From assembly GCA_044450785.1 (NCBI GenBank), contig JBIOJM010000473.1, positions 1 through 6,020 on the forward strand: a stretch of DNA of 6,020 bases, given 5' to 3'. Positions within the stretch are counted from its first letter, which is position 1. Each line of letters begins with the position of its first letter. A program made the position numbers and the translations under genes. The stretch is from JBIOJM01 sp044450785 (GTDB lineage Bacteria; Planctomycetota; Planctomycetia; Isosphaerales; Isosphaeraceae). Of this stretch, positions 5,945 to 6,020 are shown in pieces. The notes under the pieces are model-generated. The model searched no databases. It was not told where the DNA came from and saw nothing but the letters and a program-made list of their open reading frames with translations.

Positions 5945-6020
5945 AAGATGCTCTATCCCCGCGACCCGTCGCTCGACCCGCAACTCGTCTGGAAGGGGAA
6001 AGACGAACAAGATCGGGAGC
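5813..6020 (+). CDS. Probable Mod DNA methyltransferase, N-terminal part only
   Basis: The first 69 codons are present and the window edge cuts the gene; the reading frame is open. The N-terminus is lysine-rich (MARKKKDPTP), followed by NIPTEELRDFVAAEE, then MLYPRDPSLDPQLVWKGKDEQD. The YPRDPSLDPQLVWKGKD stretch resembles the start of adenine-specific methyltransferases that partner Res helicases like the one at 1194. The catalytic (D/N)PP(Y/F) and FxGxG motifs would lie beyond the edge, so the assignment rests on the N-terminus and gene context. The role would be methylation of host DNA to protect it from Res. GGGAG (5796-5800) lies 12 bases ahead of the ATG, a long spacing, so translational coupling to hepT (stop 3 bases upstream) may matter. 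Confidence 0.75.
   Translation, partial: MARKKKDPTPAFPELDATRHKDKRKNIPTEELRDFVAAEEAAPPKMLYPRDPSLDPQLVWKGKDEQDRE

Noticed and set aside
5411..6010. 199-codon reverse frame over hepT and the mod start
   Set aside because: Antisense shadow; the forward strand has the RX4HXY HEPN protein and the Mod N-terminus here.

Overview
The window is high-GC bacterial DNA whose codon use, intergenic repeats and gene families suit a planctomycete, perhaps an Isosphaerales-like lineage. That placement rests on recognition of style and was not searched.

Layout. Bases 1-1193 hold no convincing gene. They carry several small repeats: a GC-rich REP-like hairpin, palindromes, AGCGTCAT triplets, a GGATGAA-type heptad tract and GTTGGACTA repeats. 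From about 1133 a plausible promoter leads into a compact, same-strand operon that runs to the right edge. (1) A 992-aa helicase-nuclease of the type III restriction (Res) kind spans 1194-4172. (2) A protein with two MNT nucleotidyltransferase domains in tandem spans 4169-4888. (3) A 28-codon remnant spans 4885-4971; it looks like a HepT (HEPN) toxin gene with almost all of its middle deleted. (4) A third MNT protein spans 4975-5442, and its first 44 residues are a near copy of the N-terminus of the methyltransferase further downstream. (5) An intact HepT/HEPN protein with the RX4HXY motif spans 5429-5809. (6) The start of the probable Mod DNA methyltransferase begins at 5813 and is cut by the window edge.

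Interpretation. This appears to be a res - (MNT/HEPN) - mod island: a restriction-modification system with MNT-HEPN toxin-antitoxin genes between its nuclease and methylase. The MNT-HEPN part has been rearranged. A 138-bp direct repeat (4969-5106 and 5807-5944), covering the HepT stop and the first 44 codons of mod, flanks the second MNT-HEPN pair. The first pair has lost its toxin. Three MNT domains therefore accompany one intact HEPN toxin, and one MNT carries a Mod-derived leader. In the HEPN/MNT family the MNT enzyme AMPylates the tyrosine of the HEPN RX4HXY motif and silences its RNase activity. In Res/Mod systems Mod methylates host DNA and Res cuts unmodified DNA. The likely shared role is anti-phage defence, with the toxin acting as guard or addiction module; that coupling is inference.
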